Below, in pieces: positions 38,480-48,993 of a DNA stretch of 64,000 nucleotides; position 1 is the first letter of the stretch, and every line of letters begins with the position of its first letter. The stretch lies in NCBI GenBank assembly GCA_001557505.1, contig LSAX01000006.1, forward strand, positions 248,001 to 312,000, read 5' to 3'. This stretch comes from Reticulascus tulasneorum. Lineage: Eukaryota > Ascomycota > Sordariomycetes > Glomerellales > Reticulascaceae. The translations under genes and the position numbers were made by a program. Below the pieces are notes generated by a model that worked only from the letters and a program-made list of their open reading frames with translations, was not told the origin of the DNA and did not search any database.

Positions 38480-39211
38480 GATTGATATCTGCTTGTAATA
38501 CATCTACCCAAACTCATATGGCTTCAGAAGATTATATTCTATTTGACACTGCAGCCGATTTCGTCAGTTTGGCTTTTGGCAGTACTGCATCTAGCATTTA
38601 ATCAGGCCCAAGAAACCTTGTACTGTAGCGCCGGCGTCGAATTGCGCAGAGGTCATCATGGCCGTCGAGGACTAGCAGCAAAAATAGAAGCAGCTTCGAT
38701 CTCTGTCCTGAAGATGTTCGTAGTCCAGTTACTCAATGCCAATTAGGATTAGTCCTACTTCCCCACGCCATGTGTGGCCTTATCTTTTGCCACATGGCGC
38801 GTTAGCTGTACTTCCCTCCAGTTCCTTTGAGTCTATCTTTCCATCGCAGAAAACTCTCCTCCCAACATGGCATAGTGATCCGAATAGTGTGCTGCATGTG
38901 CCTTGACTATCTAATCTAGAATGCCGCCAAGCCTTGGCTCAAAGTGTTCGTGCCCTGAGCGTTAGTAATGCCCTGCATACAAAACCGCCAAACTAGTGAC
39001 AGCCGAGAAATATCACACGTGGACATCACAACAGCTAATTGGCGACAATTTGTAGACTATTCCCACGTAGGCGTAGGCATGCGGCCTCGAACGCCTTAAT
39101 ATTAATAAGCCAGCCACAAATGAAGATCATCTCTATCAACCACGCAGTTCAGTAGCTAACTCTGACGGAGCAACGAGATTGCTGGAGTCCTCCACTATCT
39201 CCAGCCCGATT
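38480..39211. other. Intergenic, no supported gene
   Basis: Promoter side of the genes at 39212 and 39706. A short plus frame at 38543-38746 lacks support. Confidence 0.55.
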
Positions 39212-39661
39212 ATGGATTCTAACTTCGTGTCGCCTGCCATCTCCGACTGTAGCTGGTCTCAGTCTAACCCTGCCTCGGCCTCTGTATCTACCCCGTCTTC
39301 TATTTACAGCTGGAACTCATCCAGGGTCAAACGGGAGAATAGCTGGGAGCCCAGAATTGGTGCCCCCATGCTTAGATCAGTCATTCCAAATGAGGTTGGA
39401 AAGGCAAAAAGAATTGGGCGGCATGCAGGTGTGGTGCGATTCACGCCAGCCCAAACCAACTTGAGAGATAAAGTTAATGCTGGCGTTTTTGCTTCTGTTC
39501 ATGTCGCTGTTGAGTCGAGGCGTCGCGTCAGCAGCGCTATCCCTTTTAGTAATGATAGCCATTTAAACATGGCAATACCCCAGTGGACCTTTAAGAGTGG
39601 CCCCTCCCATGCTTCAGAGTCCAGCGCCTCCAGTCGTCGTCTTTTTCCAAAGAGCTGCTAA
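39212..39661 (+). CDS. Small Ser-rich ORF upstream of a membrane-protein gene
   Basis: An ATG at 39212 opens 149 codons (MDSNFVSPAISDCSWSQSN...) that end 44 bp before the start of the large membrane protein, in a different frame. The product is Ser-rich, basic, without leader or helix, with coding-like blocks SIYSWNSSRVKRENSWEPRIGAPMLRS. I see no donor that would splice it to the next gene. It could be a small separate gene, an upstream ORF in a shared transcript, or an unspliced 5' exon. Confidence 0.4.
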   Translation: MDSNFVSPAISDCSWSQSNPASASVSTPSSIYSWNSSRVKRENSWEPRIGAPMLRSVIPNEVGKAKRIGRHAGVVRFTPAQTNLRDKVNAGVFASVHVAVESRRRVSSAIPFSNDSHLNMAIPQWTFKSGPSHASESSASSRRLFPKSC

Positions 39662-39705
39662 CTAGCTATCTTACCTATTTTTTGATGCAATAACCAAGTC
39701 ACGTC

Positions 39706-42156
39706 ATGGATTTCCGAGCAAATTACAACATTCACGTCGGGTTCTGGACCAACTGGTCACAGGGAGCCGTTTTGGGAGCCACGCTAACTCTGGATCAGGG
39801 GAATGCCGCCCTCCTCATCGCATTCGTTGCATTTTTTGTTGCTTGGGGTAAAATAGTCGCCCGATCTATATTAGTTGACAGAGCTGATCATCAAACAGTG
39901 GGCACTCGTTGTTGGAGGATTGTGTGTTTAGCCTTACACTTCACGTATTCCAGCCAGGCGCCACGGGATGCACTTCACCATCAACGCCAAGTACTTCTAC
40001 GTAACTCGGCAACCCCAGAGAACGGACTGGTAATACTAGCCTACCTTGCGTGGGCCTGGAGAAGACACTCTAATAAGCCATTCCTACGACTTCTCGTTGC
40101 AGCTCTAACTATGCTACTCTTTGCGGCTGGATTTACTATTGCCAGCGGTTTTTCCTCTCAGATATCAGGGAGAAATGGCCATGAAGTTCTCTTAGTGGGA
40201 GATAACTGCCGCGCTTTTAATTGGTCGACGTTTGACAATTATGCTCTTGCCACGGACGGGGAGTACCGGGCGAAGTTAACCAAAAACTGGGCCAACTATG
40301 CGCAGCAGTGCTATACATCTACTGCCGAGAACTCTGCACTGATTGGATGTGGATCATTAGTGAAGAAACAACTAAACACGGACATGTGGACCAATGCCAG
40401 CTGCCCGTTCCACCCACGTATGTGCAAGAGCCAAGATAGCAATTTGTTACTGGACACCGGCTATATCGACAGCCATACTGACCTGGGAATAAATGCGCCA
40501 CTGCAAGAACGTTTCCAACTTAGGAGGGTGGTACACTGCGCCCCTTTGGTTACAGAAGGTCACACGTCCCAGTTCAACATCTCGGCAGACAGATCTTACA
40601 CAAGATATCACTATGGCGAGATGTGGTCAGCTATGAGCAACGATACAGCTTTTGATTTTGGGGACTTCACTTACGAGCATTCTAATGACCGTGTCTACGA
40701 GAACTGGGTCACAAAAGGACAAAGTGCCCTGGAAGACTATAGTATCTCGTAAGTTCCTACAGCTAGTGCTTCAAGCCTGCGCGCCGGACTTGAACTAGTG
40801 AGCGAGACAAGCTAATCTTGGAGAGCAGTCCGAAACCGGTATTCTTCTCGAAAGGAGAGCCAATAGAAGGCATGGTGTCCTTCATGCCTAGTGCAGAGCT
40901 CAAGGTCGAGGATGCAGACCTAGCCCTGTATTTCTTGGCAGCCAATGGAATCTTGTTTCAGAACATCACCAACGACCCATGGTACGATGCCCAAGGTGGA
41001 AACTATACTATGTCCAATGGTGAGTTGGACGACGATGGGCAGCTATTCAGGTATCCTGTATATCAACAAAACCAGGCTGCGTCCCCTCTGGGATGCAAGA
41101 CGCAATATCAAATCTGCGACCCAAACCTGCCAGAGGGATCTCGGTGTGCGCCGCTTTCATCATTTTCAGATTTTATCCAAGCTGCTTTGGACACAATCTT
41201 CGCGAATCAGGAAACCGCTGCTCGTCGGATGGACTGGCTGGATGCAGCCGTATTTGCCGTTTCACCTCTTCTTTCTGATGCTGTGGTGGTGCTTGGGTCC
41301 CATTCTCTAACCTCTCGACAACGGTTGGTTGCGAGTATGCAGGGTTGGCTGCCTGATAATCAATGGATGCTGGACGTACAGCACTGGCATAACATTTCTT
41401 TGGCTTCACTCCAGGGCGCATTTGTGACCGCCGCGACTGGGCCCCAAGACCCTGCCGTTTTTGGCTGGGTCAACCGAGCTCCCAATAATACCGAGGAAAG
41501 TAGTATCTGCAATAATCAAGTGAGATTTTACTCCCTGCACCCTGACCTGTTAACGACAAATGCTAATTGCATAGCAGAAAATCGTCAGTACGGCATATAT
41601 ATCGTTCAGTCTATTCGGCCTGCTATTTATTTTCATTTTTGGTGGCATTATAGCCGTTGTATCGCTTATTCTTGATCCCCTTTTCTCTTTTCTCCAAAGC
41701 CGATATGGTATTAAGCAGTATCAACTGCTTGAATGGCGAACGAACGACGCGTTACAACTGCAGAGGCTGGCCCACGAAGAAGTCGGAGCAGGAACCTGGT
41801 ATGACGGAGCTGAGATCGTTCCGACGACCCAGTCAGACCAACATCTCGCTTTATTGGATATCTCAAATCCCCTGCATCCCAAGCTATGTGTGCATAGCCA
41901 CGGCAGCTACGCATCGCTTTCTAACACCCAAAAGCCGGACGTTGCTGCCACCTTGGTACAAACGACCGAAGTGAGAGAGATTGGTGACAACAATGATCGG
42001 GACGACACATATCATATTAACGCGACCCTGTCACACAGTACCTCAGCCATGTCTGTGACCACCACCAGTCCAACGGCTACAGTTTCAACTACTCCAGATG
42101 GGCCTACTACTACTCCACCAGCTAAACTGGAACCCGATAGCTTTCAGAGCCGATAG
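39706..42156 (+). CDS. Large fungal membrane protein with glycosylated extracellular domain, unknown function
   Basis: Four exons: 39706-39847, 39899-40748, 40829-41519, 41578-42156; introns 51, 80 and 58 bp; 753 residues. The first intron (GTAAAA...AACAG) is in frame and stop-free, but removing it restores FVAWVGTRCWRIVCLAL, which matches my memory of an expanded ascomycete family of uncharacterised proteins starting MDF..NYN.HVG.W.NWS.G. There are three or four hydrophobic helices in the first 160 residues, a large Cys-containing outer domain with many N-x-S/T sites (about 160-510), a strong helix at about 570 (FSLFGLLFIFIFGGIIAVVSLIL), then a cytosolic tail rich in Ser/Thr. No enzyme motif is visible. 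Function unknown. Confidence 0.82.
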
Positions 42157-43468
42157 GGGGTCACAGAGAGCAATTATTAGCTCACATTATGAAGTCATTA
42201 CTCCAGTCATTCGCTTTTGACGTTGCTTGGTCATATTGTAGAGGCCGGACCTATTAAGCTGCATACATATTGCCGGCATATCCTGGCACTTAGCTGCAAA
42301 TGAACTAGAGGTTCTCAACTCTATAACACGCAGCGCAACGTAACGACGGCGATAGAAATGACTCAAGCGCTGCTGGTGAATGATTGCTCTTGCAGGTAAT
42401 GTCTACGCCTCTGCACAGAGTTACGTGAGAGCTGGAAGACCAATGCATGTTCAAGTTCTCACTTGAGAGGCTCTACGGCCGCCAAACACTTATTATTATA
42501 GTAGCCCAATCTACAGCAGGCATCATACAGCATTTAGTTAGCTGCAGCCTACATTCCAGGGAGCCTTGTTAGTGGGGTTCCACGACCCTTGTAGAGACAT
42601 TCGGAACTGAACAATGGCTGATAAGAATAGATCAGTGTCCTTGATCACTGGCCACCACTCGTCTGGACGCAAGATCCCGAAGACTAGTGGTATGCCTTGA
42701 CCTCTGTGGCAAGAAGCCAAAAAGTGGCTCATTGTTGTCCAAGAAAGACAGCCAGTTGGGCGTTTACTGGGGTTCAAACAATATGACGAAGCGAGATAGA
42801 ACTTACGACGCAGAATCGTGGTAAAAGGCCATGGATCACGAGGCAGTCGTTGACTTTTTGCCTGGAGACTTCATAAATGACCTGCGTCTGTACCTGTCCT
42901 CTTTCGGCTGAAGCATCTCCTGGAAAAGTGTGCTCGGCGACTTTCCGAGTGCAAATTACGCCGCGTAATTGAACTGTCGGAAGACATTCAGAGATTCATT
43001 AAGGCTGACGTGTTGGTTTGTTAGATTGATGTGTTGGTGGCTTGGACGAGTCGGGAGAGAGATCGGACAAGTGACGAGACATGAGGATGGATAAGACTGA
43101 TAAGCGCTGAGGGTCGGTGAAGAAATGGTGCAGATAGCATGTGACACAGTTCATCAGCCTAAGGAGTTCGGTGGCACATTCTGACCGACCAAACTTTAGC
43201 AATCTAGTATATTTAGCCGAACAGAAGTTGAAAACCAACATATCATAATGCTCACGATATGGAGGATCAAAGCTGGCATGAGAGGCTATGGCAGACCAGT
43301 GAGCATACTGCCCAACGCTGCGCGAAGAAGGCGGGTAGGGGGCTTCGAAAAGTATATAATTCCATGATCGCATCTGTAAGGCAAGTGAAAATGCTGTTAT
43401 AGACATTGACTTGACTCACACGCACAATCTCCGACGCTGTACTACAAAGTTCAAGTACCGCAACAGCC
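42157..43468. other. Intergenic, no supported gene
   Basis: Minus-strand frames (42538-42777, 42999-43406) have no domain, leader or splice partner and are not annotated. A TATA-like element at 43353-43360 belongs to the next gene. Confidence 0.5.
43353..43360 (+). promoter_or_regulatory. TATA-like element of the poly-Glu secreted protein gene
   Basis: tatataat, 116 bp upstream of the ATG at 43469. Motif seen; use inferred. Confidence 0.4.
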
Positions 43469-43933
43469 ATGAAGGTAGAACTCCTCCTAATGGCATTTAC
43501 TTTCCCCCCAAACTAATTCACACGGCCATAGTTCGTTGCCCTCTCCGTCCTCTCCGCTCTCGGCCTCGGCCTGCCGCATATTTTCGCGGTACCGGTGGAG
43601 CAGCTCGCTCTCCCTCTGTTCCACACGAGCCCGGCAGCCAATGACAACCTGCTAGCAAGACAGTCCGTCAGTTATGACCTCAAGTGTGATAGCACTCAAA
43701 TTTACAACTACTGCCTAATGGGGGGCACCGGATGTACCCAAAAGGGAAACATGTACACCGACGATTCACAGTGCAGAGACAGATGCAAATGCGAGAAGAG
43801 GGAGTCGAGTCGCTGGGTGGAATGCGGGAGCCAATGCCACATTATATCGGAAGCTGAGGAGGAGGAGGAGGAGGAGGAGGAGGAGGAGGAGGAGGAGGAG
43901 GAGGAGGACAAGCACGATGAGGACGAAGAATAG
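43469..43933 (+). CDS. Small secreted cysteine-rich protein with poly-glutamate tail
   Basis: Exon 1 is only two codons (ATG AAG, 43469-43474), followed by a 57-bp intron (GTAGAA...CCATAG) and exon 2 (43532-43933); 135 residues. Splicing creates a clean signal peptide, MKFVALSVLSALGLGLPHIFA, which no single-exon reading offers. The mature part has eight Cys within about 60 residues (LKC, NYC, TGC, QC, RCKC, EC, QC), enough for four disulphides, and then an unbroken run of 17 Glu followed by DKHDEDEE. This profile of a small, secreted, Cys-rich protein fits effector or antimicrobial-type proteins, but no family is recognised. The acidic tail could bind cations or basic surfaces. It converges with the gene at 43993 with 59 bp between stops. 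Confidence 0.72.
43856..43906 (+). repeat. (GAG)17 trinucleotide microsatellite in coding sequence
   Basis: Seventeen uninterrupted GAG codons, 51 bp, encode the Glu run of the small secreted protein. Such pure runs change length by slippage, so the tail length may vary between strains. Confidence 0.95.
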
Positions 43934-43992
43934 TGTCTCGGTTCCAGCTCTTTTATTGGCAATCATCTGATCATGATTCTGTACTGTCTCTT

Positions 43993-44424
43993 CTATTCTT
44001 CATACAAGCCAGTCAGTCTAGCTTCACGAATATCCTTATCAACCTCTTCCTCGTTCTTATCTGTGGCAATTACAATTGTGGCAGAATATGTAGTTGCGGC
44101 GACTGTGAAAATCTCAGCCGTACCCTTTTCCAAGAATTTGCCGAGTCGAATCATAAAAGTCGTAATGTCTGGGCCTACAAAGCTTGAACGGAAGCCTAGG
44201 AACTGCTTAGGGTTTCCATTGCATACGATGTTGGTGAAGTAGACGTCGATACTTGGTGGCCCCTCCAAGGTCGGCACGCCCTCAGGATGCGCCTTAATCT
44301 CCCCTGTCTCCGGGTCGATGTACTTGGCGTCGACGATGGGGCGCCCGCTGGCTGTCCAACTCTGCCCAATGCGAGGTTTTGAAGCTGCCTTCGATGGCGC
44401 TGCGGCTTGTGTAGGGGCGGACAT
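43993..44424 (-). CDS. Hypothetical small protein
   Basis: Single exon of 143 residues from ATG 44424 (MSAPTQAAAPSKAASK); the frame continues 36 codons upstream only through a weak start. The first 20 residues are Ala/Ser/Lys-rich and look disordered. The rest reads as a compact fold: IDVYFTNIVCNGNPKQFLGF, FVGPDITTFMIRLGKFLEKG and AATTYSATIVIATDKNEEEVDKDI. No leader, helix or known motif is seen. I do not recognise the family; composition and the clean start favour a real gene. Confidence 0.6.
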   Translation of the reverse strand: MSAPTQAAAPSKAASKPRIGQSWTASGRPIVDAKYIDPETGEIKAHPEGVPTLEGPPSIDVYFTNIVCNGNPKQFLGFRSSFVGPDITTFMIRLGKFLEKGTAEIFTVAATTYSATIVIATDKNEEEVDKDIREARLTGLYEE

Positions 44425-44951
44425 GGCGCAGTAGACGCTGGTTGACGGCAGCGATGAACTTATTATGATAAAATCTAGACAGCAAGGAGAGAACCTGCCA
44501 AAATGGGATGGATAAGAATGAACTGGAATCAACCAAGCGCATGCCGGGCGTTGGCGGTTTATACCATGTAGTCATATTGAATCTGCTATAGGTAGGATTT
44601 TGCCGACCTATAACTTAGATCATAGGTCCCGGCGGATATTATCCTCCTGTTGAATAGCCCGGCCGAGTCGAGTACGCCGCGCAGTGGCAGAAATCGATCA
44701 GTAGCCGATGGACACCTGGGCCGATTAGATATCCGCGTCAATCAAGATATTTCTGATGGTCGCCGAGCGTACGTCTTGGTGATCCATGGAAGAAACGGGG
44801 ACTTGGCGCACATCAAAAGTGGCAAGCCATAATCTAGAGACTTTAGTCCTATAGATAAGAGAGATTACTTTGCGGCCGCCGACATATCTCACTCAATGAC
44901 AGTCTTTGAAGCATGATACTTGGATTTAAATATTTTGTCCTTGCTGATAGC
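44425..44951. other. Intergenic, no supported gene
   Basis: Promoter of the 143-residue protein and 3' flank of the Clr5 gene. A 60-codon plus frame at 44650-44832 has no support. Confidence 0.55.
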
Positions 44952-46699
44952 CTATAATGGAAAATTATCAAGATCGTAGATGGCCCCGACGGATTGTGGT
45001 ATTTCGTTTCTTTCGACTCTCTCAGTGTCCCTCTCCTGTTGTTCTTTCCTCCATCTTCTCTCAGTTTCCTCTGCAACACACCTTGCTCCTTCATTATCAC
45101 CCCAGCTGAGAAGACTGGCCTCCAACTCGTCGAGAATCCTGAGGCCTTCCCAATTCCAGTATGGTCCTGCATGTTCACAAATTGCTAATCCATTTAAGAG
45201 CGCCCCGCCTCGAATTCTCTCGATTCCCAAGTACATCCTCGACAGCTCCCAGAAGCCTGAATGCAGCAACCTGTGGGTTGATTGATTGTGAGGTATTGAA
45301 GATGATGTCTTCCAAGAGTGACTTTGTTTCCACGTACGACTTGCGGTAGTACATACTCCAAGCGAGGGAGATCCGTATCTCTCTCCCATACTTGACTACC
45401 AGACCGTCGTCGTCAAGAATCTCGAGCCTAGAGAGCACTTGACGTGAAACGCTTTCCGAAATAGCTGGGCCCTCATCATTTACTAGTCGTTGTATACTGC
45501 AACTCTCAATATAGGCTGCGACGACACTGCCACATTCCAAGCCCATGTGAGCCTCCAGGAACTCAGGAAAAGCTCGAACAAAAACCTCAACTTGCCCTTC
45601 GCGATTGTTCATCAGGGTATCGATGTCAATCAGAGTCAAAATGCGACTTAGTGCATGATTTCGGCCCAGTACAATTGCCGACATCTCCTGCGCATATCCC
45701 CAGAGCATTCCGCATAGCTCTGCGCTGTGCTCATGCGTTTGAATAGTTTCCGTAACTTCATGCAGGAGTAGAAGCAAAAGCAAAACAGTTTGATCCCCTA
45801 GAATCAAGCGCAGGGTAGAGAAGGCTATATCTAGAAGTTTGTATGCTCTACTCGAATCCTTTTGGCAATACAAAAGTATGCATCCTTTCTCGAACGAGGT
45901 GGTGAATTTATACAACGATTGGGCATCGCTGACGTGGTTCCGGCGTCCATCGTGGATCAAATTTGTGACTTTGTCCAGTTTCCACGTCCCGTTGTCGAAA
46001 TTTGCATCCACATATTGTCGGATTGTCAGAAGCACCTCTTCGGGAACTCGAAGGTTGTCTGGTAGTTGAAGACCCGGCGGCGGTGTGACTACACGAACGT
46101 AGGATGGCAACTCAAGTTCATCGGTGGCAAGAGACGCGCTACTCTCTGTTCGGTGGCTTTGTTGATTTGACTTGTTGCTCTTTTGCACTCGGCTTGCAAC
46201 TCGCTCAAAATTGATTCTTCGACCGCCTCTCCAGATCTCTGATGACTTTCCTGCTTCGTCTCTTCGCGTCTTGAGACGTATAATTGCATGGGCTTCGGTT
46301 TCTCTCAAGTATTTCAACACTCCCCAATTTCTCAGTCGGTCTTTGTACATCTTTTCCCTGACATGGTGTTAATACTTAAATTTCAAGGAGTTTCTTGACA
46401 TGAGGGGCAATTGAAAAGCAGGCTTTGACTCACGTCGCAAAAAAACCGTGCTTCTTCTCCATCATTGCTTTCACTTGTTTCAAGGATTTGTTCTCCTCCA
46501 TGTACATAGAGGTAATGGCATCGCGATACTGAACCCAGTCTTGGGGATTGGCCCATTTCTGCCCCCGAACATTTGAACATGAGGGCCAATAACCACTGGC
46601 AGCGCTATTCTTGCAAAGTTCTGTATTTATGAACATATGCAGTCGGTTCGGGCAGACACGCATCTGCGGGGATTCAGATGTTCCACGACGAAGATCCAT
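44952..46699 (-). CDS. Clr5-domain protein with TPR-like C-terminal region
   Basis: Three exons: 46699-46434, 46357-45338, 45270-44952; introns of 76 bp (GTGAGT...GTCAG) and 67 bp (GTACGT...CACAG); 534 residues. The first intron splits the N-terminal Clr5 domain, which then reads WVQYRDAITSMYMEENKSLKQVKAMM followed by KHGFFATEKMYKDRLRNWG, the family pattern. The rest is helical, with TPR-like repeats such as SLLHSGFWELSRMYLG and ALLNGLAICEHAGP, ending in a charged helix (EETERRWRKEQQERD). Clr5 was named from a fission-yeast silencing factor; most members in filamentous fungi are multi-copy and uncharacterised. Without the second intron the gene looks frameshifted; with it the frame is clean. 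A nuclear role is possible but not shown. Confidence 0.82.
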
Positions 46700-47211
46700 G
46701 ATTGAGTCCAGGGTAAGATGGGTGGATAAGAAAGAGTTTGGAGTTGGGCTTGAAGAAGGCCCGATAAGCTATGTGAGATGAGAACCTACACAGCATTGGG
46801 TTGCGGGAGTATCATGATTCTTAAGTATTTTCCCCTCCTGCAGATGTCCTCGCTAATGAATCTGAGATGTGTGTCTCCAGGTCTTATCTTGGTGGAGGCA
46901 AAGTTGGAATATGCAGGTGAGCACGGCGCCTCCCACGTATCTGGACAGCTTGATTGGATGCGACAAAAAGTACGACGCATGAAGAGGCTGAAATAAAGAA
47001 CGCCTATTGGTGATCCTCTCAAACTAAACCAAAAAGAAAACCCTCAAATAGCAGGGGCACATTTGAAATCGTGATTTGGCAACTGCGGACTGTTCATTGA
47101 CTACATTACAAGAGTTGGGTCTAAGCAAAGATAAATGGCTATCGCGTATTGAAAGTCAAAAGTCTCTGAAAATTCCTAGTCTATTATGTTACCCGAGGAA
47201 ACAATAATTGA
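46700..47211. other. Intergenic, no supported gene
   Basis: Clr5 promoter and NmrA-like gene 3' flank. Short frames at 46778-47022 overlap on both strands without support. Confidence 0.6.
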
Positions 47212-48108
47212 TTACTTTAGCAGGTGTTTCAGAATCTCAATGATGTCGTCATCCGTCTTTCCCTTGAGGCCGAGCAGCTCATTGTCCGTCTTGTTAAAGA
47301 CTCCGCCACACTCCGGATCTATGACCGCGCGATAGATATAAGGTATAAATGTGTCCATGTCATAGATTCCCTTGGCCAGTCGCGCATCGGCCGTAGCGGT
47401 TAGGTCATCCAGCTTGACATCAAACGGCTGCCATGGCTTATTTGGCGCCACTTTCTTAGCCAAGGCGAAAATTTTGTTCTGTGTGGTAATGAGATCGTGA
47501 ATGAAGACGGTTCGATTCTTGGTCTCATCCGGATGGGCCAGGACGCCGACGATAGCGTCAGCGACGGTTGTGATGGTGGTAGTACTGAAGGGAAGGTCGC
47601 CGCCGTCGATGATCATGGGCTTATAATCGGAGATTTTGAGGACGATGTCGTGCTCAAGCCCCCAGTCCAGGAAGGCTGAGTTGTAGATGAAGGTATAGGT
47701 CAACTCGCTTGTCTTACTCTTCTCGACAATCTTGTCCGAAACCTGAACCTTGTGGATAAAAGGGGGAAGCGTCCGTGTTTTTGGGTTATCGAGATTGGAG
47801 CCGAACTCCGAGGGAATAAGGCGTTTGACGCCGGCAGCGACAGCAGCTTCAACCAGCGCGAGTTGGGCGGAAGCCGCTTGCGTCCCAACGCAGGACACCG
47901 CGGCGTCCTGGTCTTTCAGGGCAGACGTCAGCGATTCGATAGATTCGAAGTCGACGTCGACAACCTCAATACCAGCTGCGAAGGTAGTCTTGGAGCCGTT
48001 TCGACGGAGGACTCTGACATTGTATTTTCCGGTGGCCACGAGCTTGGAGAGGAAAACAGAACCAAGGGCGCCAGAAGCACCTGTTACGGTGACGTTCTTG
48101 ATAGACAT
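47212..48108 (-). CDS. NmrA-like / isoflavone-reductase-type NAD(P)-binding protein
   Basis: Single exon, 298 residues from ATG 48108 (MSIKNVTVTGASGALG). The GASGALG loop is the dinucleotide-binding motif of an atypical short-chain dehydrogenase, and VRVLRRNGSK gives an Arg pair at the end of strand 2 that suggests NADP over NAD. Further family signs are AVSCVGTQA, GVKRLIPSEFGSN and the C-terminal DDIIEILKHLL. Members include phenylpropanoid reductases and the nitrogen regulator NmrA; this one has no catalytic residue I can assign with certainty, so either an enzyme or a redox sensor is possible. It has its own TATA-like element and is divergent from a transcription factor gene, 885 bp apart. 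Confidence 0.88.
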   Translation of the reverse strand: MSIKNVTVTGASGALGSVFLSKLVATGKYNVRVLRRNGSKTTFAAGIEVVDVDFESIESLTSALKDQDAAVSCVGTQAASAQLALVEAAVAAGVKRLIPSEFGSNLDNPKTRTLPPFIHKVQVSDKIVEKSKTSELTYTFIYNSAFLDWGLEHDIVLKISDYKPMIIDGGDLPFSTTTITTVADAIVGVLAHPDETKNRTVFIHDLITTQNKIFALAKKVAPNKPWQPFDVKLDDLTATADARLAKGIYDMDTFIPYIYRAVIDPECGGVFNKTDNELLGLKGKTDDDIIEILKHLLK

Positions 48109-48190
48109 GATGATGGTTGATGATGCGCGTGTGTGGGGTACCTAGTTAATGGTGGTTTCCGTGGCTGGTGTTCAGTGAGAGTAACACGAA

Positions 48191-48200
48191 TTTATATAAT
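48191..48200 (-). promoter_or_regulatory. TATA-like element of the NmrA-like gene
   Basis: On the minus strand ATTATATAAA, 83-92 bp upstream of the ATG at 48108. Motif and spacing are seen; function is inferred. Confidence 0.5.
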
Positions 48201-48890
48201 GAGGAGTATCAATGAAGAGTTTAGCGGTGCGAAGAAAAGTATTTGGTAGTTTCTGATTGTTGGTGGAAGAATGCGTTTTAAGGCGCCTCCAGACTGACTC
48301 GGGTGCCGGGTGGGATGGGTGGGATGCCCGCAAGCCATAACAAATTCCTTTCCTTCCGTTAAGGTACTGTAGGTAATCAAGGACGGAGAGTTTCGAAATT
48401 TGTAACCAAGTTTGCTATGAATAAGTAGGATCCAGGATTTGAACAAATAATTGGTAGAGCATTCGCAAGAGATGTGAATATCACGTCATGAAGTGCAATT
48501 ACAGAGCATCTGCAGTGGCACGCTGATGCCGTCCCGTCCCTTGACATTCCCGCCCGGGGTCGGCCTCAACCGACTCGGGTGCTTGTCCACGACAGGAGCA
48601 CATTGCGTAGAGACTGTGAGTTCCCATTCATATCGCATTGGGGTTTAGCTAGGCCTGCAAAATGGGCTACGCATCCAAAATTGCGTTTCGCTTCATCGGA
48701 AGTGCGGTAGGATATGTTGCTAATGTTTTTGTCATCGTGAGGTCCATGTTTCCCGATGGTGGGGTCCCAGTTGATTACTAAGAACATGATCTCCAAAAGC
48801 AGGTGGTCCAAGCGTCAACAACCATTTGTCCTTGACATCCATCCCACCTTTCTATCCCACATCCCATCCGTATTTATCCCACGCCACGCC

Positions 48891-48913
48891 TCCCACATCC
48901 CACATCCCACATC
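48891..48913. repeat. 7-bp tandem repeat tcccaca, three copies, in a C/T-rich promoter
   Basis: tcccaca repeated three times inside a longer tract with further tatcccac/cccac copies from about 48840. It lies about 80 bp upstream of the transcription factor ATG; C/T-rich tracts are common at fungal transcription starts. Confidence 0.7.
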
Positions 48914-48993
48914 TCAGTCCACATAAGCTGGGACCTTATTCTTCAGTAACTAGCCCACCGACGATTATTTATCAATATTATCGATTCCCTCCT

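Larger units (their letters stand above)
48109..48993. other. Divergent promoter region (NmrA-like / transcription factor)
   Basis: No supported gene. It holds a TATA-like element for the minus gene and a pyrimidine-rich, repeat-containing stretch (about 48835-48930) before the plus gene. Confidence 0.6.

Noticed and set aside
42999..43406. 135-codon minus frame MSITAFSLALQ
   Set aside because: It sits in the promoter of the poly-Glu protein, shows no domain and no signal that separates it from chance.
43708..43966. Poly-Ser and poly-Leu minus frames
   Set aside because: They are reverse-strand readings of the (GAG)17 repeat in the small secreted protein.
45175..45389. Apparent frameshift in the Clr5 gene
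   Set aside because: A 67-bp intron with GTACGT donor and CACAG acceptor (45337-45271) joins both frames with a natural TPR-like sequence.
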